From Thermogemmatispora tikiterensis (lineage in GTDB: Bacteria; Chloroflexota; Ktedonobacteria; Ktedonobacterales; Ktedonobacteraceae), in the NCBI RefSeq assembly GCF_003268475.1, contig NZ_MCIF01000002.1:4690810-4754809 (forward strand): a stretch of DNA of 64,000 nucleotides, given 5' to 3'. A model generated the notes under the pieces. It was not told the DNA's origin, did no database searches, and saw nothing but the letters and a program-made list of their open reading frames with translations. A program made the translations under genes and the position numbers. Each line of letters starts with the position of its first letter. Position 1 is the stretch's first letter. Positions 59,432-64,000 of the stretch are shown in pieces.

Positions 59432-60171
59432 GCGAGCGGCCCGCGCCGCTAGTGATCCAGCTCCTGCGACACGGGCGCGTCGCCTCGCATCGCGGCGATG
59501 TCCCCGTGACCGAGGAGGGCAGGCAAGAGATCGCACGCCTGGCCGAAGCGCTGGCCGAACGCCTGCAGCCCGGCGAAGAGATAATCATCTTGCACGCCGC
59601 GCCCCGACGCGCCAGCGAGACCGCTCAAGTCCTCTACGAGGTTCTCAGTCGCGCCTGTACCGCCCGCGCCAGCGAGGCAGCCAGACCGGAGGAGCGCATC
59701 GTCATCCACGAGCCACGGCGCAACGATGCTCTGCGCACGCCCGACCTCTACCTGGCTGGCACGCGCGTCGAGATGGTCAGCAGCGCTGCCGCCCTCGTGG
59801 AGCAACTGCCATCCTGGTGCGGCCTCAGCGCCGAGGACGTCGCCCGTCATCCCTTCTGGCAGGGCTTCTGGAGCACGCCCGACCGCATCGGCTACTGGGT
59901 CAGGCTGGCTGATCCGCCGGGCGAAAACTCGCTGTGCGCGGCGCGGCGCCTCTGGACCTTCGCGCGCAGCCTGGCCGACGGCCCGCATCGCCAGCCGCGG
60001 CGCTACCTCTGCGTCTCCCATTCGCCGCTCCTGCGCGCCTTCCTGCGCCACTACCTCTTTGACGGCGTCGACCCGGGCGAACCCGAGTATGGCGAGGCCA
60101 TCGACATCGAGGCTCAGCCTGACGGCGCCTTGCAGATCCGTTATCGTCAGAATCAGCGCCTGCTGACCTGA
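59428..60171 (+). CDS. Histidine phosphatase family protein
   Basis: 247-aa phosphoglycerate-mutase-like phosphatase. The catalytic RHG is in IQLLRHGRVASHRGDVPVTEEGRQEIARLAEAL, with the phosphorylated His at about residue 15. APRRASETAQVLYE supplies the second Arg region and CVSHSPLLRAFLRHYLF the second catalytic His. It overlaps the cyclase gene, so it belongs to the same operon. A phosphatase at the end of a cluster that begins with a dikinase fits a pathway in which an intermediate is phosphorylated and later dephosphorylated; this is inference. Confidence 0.82.
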   Translation: MSERPAPLVIQLLRHGRVASHRGDVPVTEEGRQEIARLAEALAERLQPGEEIIILHAAPRRASETAQVLYEVLSRACTARASEAARPEERIVIHEPRRNDALRTPDLYLAGTRVEMVSSAAALVEQLPSWCGLSAEDVARHPFWQGFWSTPDRIGYWVRLADPPGENSLCAARRLWTFARSLADGPHRQPRRYLCVSHSPLLRAFLRHYLFDGVDPGEPEYGEAIDIEAQPDGALQIRYRQNQRLLT

Positions 60172-60259
60172 GCGGCCCGGCAGCCCGGTCCGGTCTGTCG
60201 CTCCCGTTTCGCCAGCAGGCGCGGAGAGGGCAGGCAGGCAGGCCGGACCGACCCGCCGC

Positions 60260-60781
60260 TCAAGGAGTGGGCGCCTCCGACTCCGGCGAGAACTCGACCA
60301 GGCCGTGCTGGCCCCCACTCTTGCGCGCCACGTAAGCCTGCTCCAGCGTAATCGTGTGGTCGACCGCCTTGCACATATCGTAGATTGTCAAAGCGGCCAC
60401 CGTCGCCGCCGTCAGCGCCTCCACCTCAACGCCCGTCTTGTAGGTCGTGCGCGCGCTCGTCTCGATCAGAATCAGCCCCTGCTCGCGCTGCAGCTCAAAG
60501 CTGACGCCGACGTGCGTCAGCGGCAGCGGATGGCAGAGCGGAATCAGCTGCGGCGTTGCCTTGGCAGCCATAATAGCCGCGATGCGCGCCACCTCCAGCA
60601 CGTTGCCCTTGGCAATCTGGTTCCGCTCGATGAGCGCCAGCGTCTGCGGCTGCAGGCGCACACGGGCCCGGGCAGTGGCCTCACGCAGGGTTTCCGCCTT
60701 CTCGCTCACATCGACCATGCGCACATGGCCGCCAGCGTCCACGTGGCTCAGCTGAGCCGAAGACTCCTCTGGCCCAGGCAT
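60260..60781 (-). CDS. moaC: Cyclic pyranopterin monophosphate synthase MoaC
   Basis: 173-aa MoaC, which completes ring formation of cyclic pyranopterin monophosphate, the first committed molybdenum-cofactor precursor, together with MoaA. HVRMVDVSEKAETLREATARARV is the N-terminal signature. NQIAKGNVLEVARIAAIMAAKATPQLIPLCHPLPLTHVGV and GVEVEALTAATVAALTIYDMCKAVDH hold the active-site Lys, His and Asp residues. GGGGGA precedes ATG 60781. It is convergent with the catabolic operon, so it is separately transcribed, but its position next to molybdenum hydroxylase genes matches the cofactor need. No other moa genes are in the window. Confidence 0.93.
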   Translation of the reverse strand: MPGPEESSAQLSHVDAGGHVRMVDVSEKAETLREATARARVRLQPQTLALIERNQIAKGNVLEVARIAAIMAAKATPQLIPLCHPLPLTHVGVSFELQREQGLILIETSARTTYKTGVEVEALTAATVAALTIYDMCKAVDHTITLEQAYVARKSGGQHGLVEFSPESEAPTP

Positions 60782-60969
60782 CGCACAATTCCCCCTTTCG
60801 CCTGCCTTCTGCAGGTCTTTCAGTCTTTCCCGTTGGCCTGCCTGTCCAGGTAGGTTGCCGAATCAGGCCGCTCATCCGGTTCTGCCGGCAGTATATCATG
60901 ACGAGCTGCGGGGAAGCCAGGAGCGGGGCAATGCCGCTGACCGCTGGTCGCTGGGGCCGCGCCCATGAT

Positions 60970-61051
60970 TCTAACATTCCTCTAACACAATTCCTACGGA
61001 ACTCTAACGCTTCTCTTGTGTTGTTCTAACGGCGGATGTGGCATCTAGTAT
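60970..61051 (+). promoter_or_regulatory. 11-bp direct-repeat array and promoter upstream of groES
   Basis: TCTAAC occurs at 60970, 60981, 61003 and 61025, spaced 11, 22 and 22 bases; the skipped position at 60992 holds TCCTAC. On the other strand this is GTTAGA in 11-base units, the geometry bound by PhoB/OmpR-type response regulators. A TAGTAT -10-like box lies at 61046-61051, about 15 bases beyond the last repeat, pointing to groES. It lies on a 597-base gap with moaC on the other side, so control of moaC is also possible. Confidence 0.5.
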
Positions 61052-61378
61052 AGGCGGAGAGAACCCAGGACAGGACAGCAAGCCAAGAAGAGAGTCACTA
61101 AACGGTCGAGGTCGAGTAACGGACGGTGAGCAGCGGTCAGCGCCTCGCGCCTTGCCGTGTCGCACTGAGCGGAGTCAGGCCGTCCCAGACCGGCCCGGTG
61201 CAGGGACGGATGGACGGACGGGCGAAATCTAGCTGGAGCGGGCGGCGGGCAGGAGGCGAGACTGCGCCAGCCGTCCTTTTGTGAGCCTGCTTCTTCCCCT
61301 GGCCGGAGTTCACAACCGATCGATCGACCGACCAGCGGAACGAACGGAACGAACGAACAGCGAAGGGAGTGTGTGCGC
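61052..61378 (+). other. groES leader region
   Basis: About 325 bases between the TAGTAT box and the groES start. No coding frame is credible and no CIRCE (TTAGCACTC/GAGTGCTAA) element is present. The stretch is rich in short CGA/GGA repeats, such as GATGGACGGACGGG and CGAACGGAACGAACGAAC. Confidence 0.5.
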
Positions 61379-61669
61379 ATGGCGAAGATTCGTCCTGTAG
61401 GCGACCGCGTCGTGGTCAAGCCGCTTCCGAAGGAGGAAGTGACCAAGAGCGGGATCGTCATCCCCGATACAGCTAAGGAGAAGCCGCAGGAGGGCACAGT
61501 GATCGCCGTCGGCAGCGGGCGCCTGCTCGATAACGGGGACCGGGTGCCCATCGAGGTGCGCGAGGGCGATCACGTCTTGTTTGCCAAGTACGGCGGCACC
61601 GAGTTCAAGCTCGACAACGAGGAGTATCTGGTCCTCAAAGAGAGCGATATTCTGGCCGTGCTGAGCTGA
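61379..61669 (+). CDS. groES: Co-chaperonin GroES
   Basis: 96-aa heptameric lid of the chaperonin. [48 protein letters not shown] contains the mobile loop (KSGIVIP). [34 protein letters not shown] is the standard end. ATG 61379 is used; a GTG six bases earlier is in frame. AAGGGAG lies upstream. groEL follows after 260 bases, longer than the usual short spacing, so groEL may have a second promoter. Confidence 0.97.
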   Translation: MAKIRPVGDRVVVKPLPKEEVTKSGIVIPDTAKEKPQEGTVIAVGSGRLLDNGDRVPIEVREGDHVLFAKYGGTEFKLDNEEYLVLKESDILAVLS

Positions 61670-61779
61670 ACCGTCCTGAACGGGGCCGCGCGAGATCGCG
61701 CTCATCTCTCTTCTCATCTGTATTATCTACTTTGGTGAATGAACTGAACCACATCGTTACTTCTTACCGCTTGTCTTGA

Positions 61780-63555
<1,776 letters not shown>

Positions 63556-63633
63556 TCGTCTCTAGCAGATGAGCTGTCTATAGCTCTAGCGCTTCCGCTC
63601 TGGATACCTCAAGGAGACTCCCTGAAGCTTGTC

Positions 63634-63679
63634 GCCCCTTCCCCCGCCAACCAGGGGGAAGGGGCTTGGCTCTTTTTTT
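63634..63679 (+). terminator. Intrinsic terminator of groESL
   Basis: GCCCCTTCCCCC and GGGGGAAGGGGC form a perfect 12-bp stem with an eight-base loop, followed by TTGGCTCTTTTTTT. It ends 21 bases before the first repeat of CRISPR array 2, insulating the array from chaperonin transcription. Confidence 0.92.
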
Positions 63680-63699
63680 GGGGCTTAATTCCAATCCCT

Positions 63700-63966
63700 A
63701 TTCCAATCCCGAAACGGGCTTAAGCGGTGTTCGGACCCACGCTGAGCAGAGAGTGGCTGACACTGCTTCCCCTTGAGTTTCAATCCCGAAACGGGCTTAA
63801 GCGGTGTTCGGACTCCAGATCGAGGAAGCAGGCCCCGACAGGCCCCTCGCCCGAAGGTTTCAATCCCGAAACGGGCTTAAGCGGTGTTCGAACGTCCGCG
63901 AGTGCTTGCCAATAGCCACGGGCCGCGCTGTTTCAATCCCGAAACGGGCTTAAGCGGTGTTCGGAC
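63700..63966. CRISPR. CRISPR array 2 (at least 4 repeats, continues past window edge)
   Basis: Same 37-bp repeat as array 1, at 63700, 63777, 63857 and 63930. Spacers are 40, 43 and 36 bases, with a fourth cut by the window end. The first repeat starts with A in place of G, and a partial copy (TTCCAATCCC) lies 11 bases earlier at 63689, suggesting the array edge is here. The third ends TTCGAAC (one change). No leader-like AT-rich run separates it from the groESL terminator. Confidence 0.95.
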
Positions 63967-64000
63967 CTGAGAACGAGAATGCAAGTAACTAAACAGAGGA

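Noticed and set aside
61052..61378. CIRCE/HrcA operator before groES
   Set aside because: No TTAGCACTC or GAGTGCTAA arms are present in the leader or the groES-groEL gap.

Overview
The window is GC-rich bacterial chromosome. It most resembles a Ktedonobacteria-type Chloroflexota, and a thermophilic relative such as Thermogemmatispora would fit. This is inferred from gene style: an XRE/NB-ARC/WD40 giant protein, XRE regulators with TPR-like tails, a DUF5679 zinc-ribbon protein, a DUF2079 membrane protein and many small catabolic enzymes. No rRNA or tRNA gene was seen to confirm it.

Layout. 1-3.7 kb: riboflavin operon ribD (5' end cut off)-ribBA-ribH-ribE, closed by a strong hairpin. 3.8-11.6 kb: a secreted PQQ-type beta-propeller protein, a DUF2079 membrane protein, a GntR regulator, an MFS exporter and a 52-aa DUF5679 protein. 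11.8-34.3 kb: a large catabolic and transport region (VOC proteins, SMP-30 lactonase, two FAA hydrolases, quinol monooxygenase, epimerase, ring-cleavage-type dioxygenase, FAD monooxygenase, amidohydrolase, BBE oxidase, SDR, and a branched-chain-type ABC transporter with its two ATPases fused). Four near-identical promoter elements, at about 16.5, 20.6, 26.5 and 26.8 kb, point outward into these operons, so they look like one regulon. A 1272-aa XRE-STAND-WD40 gene sits between two of them.

34.6-41.7 kb: an operon matching the uncharacterised E. coli yhf cluster (yhfZ, yhfY, yhfU, yhfT, php, yhfS, yhfX; no yhfW), with a sigma70-like promoter and a perfect palindrome at its head. 41.7-47.5 kb: accessory DNA with a siderophore-interacting-protein remnant, two paralogous XRE-TPR regulators, a methyltransferase, small hypothetical genes and a candidate leader peptide.

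47.5-48.7 kb: a third XRE gene whose 3' end runs straight into an 11-repeat CRISPR array. A second array with the same 37-bp repeat begins at 63.7 kb and reaches the window edge. No cas genes are present. Between the arrays is a second catabolic cluster (49.6-60.2 kb): a split PEP-synthase-like dikinase, a GntR regulator, two cyclase-family hydrolases, a three-subunit molybdenum hydroxylase, an FAA hydrolase, a monooxygenase and a histidine phosphatase. It is followed by moaC for molybdenum cofactor synthesis. groES-groEL (61.4-63.6 kb) follows, behind an 11-bp-periodic direct-repeat array and without a CIRCE element.

Taken together, the window suggests a heterotroph with two aromatic or heteroaromatic catabolic modules and its own riboflavin and molybdopterin supply for their flavin and molybdenum enzymes. 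The substrates cannot be read from sequence alone.
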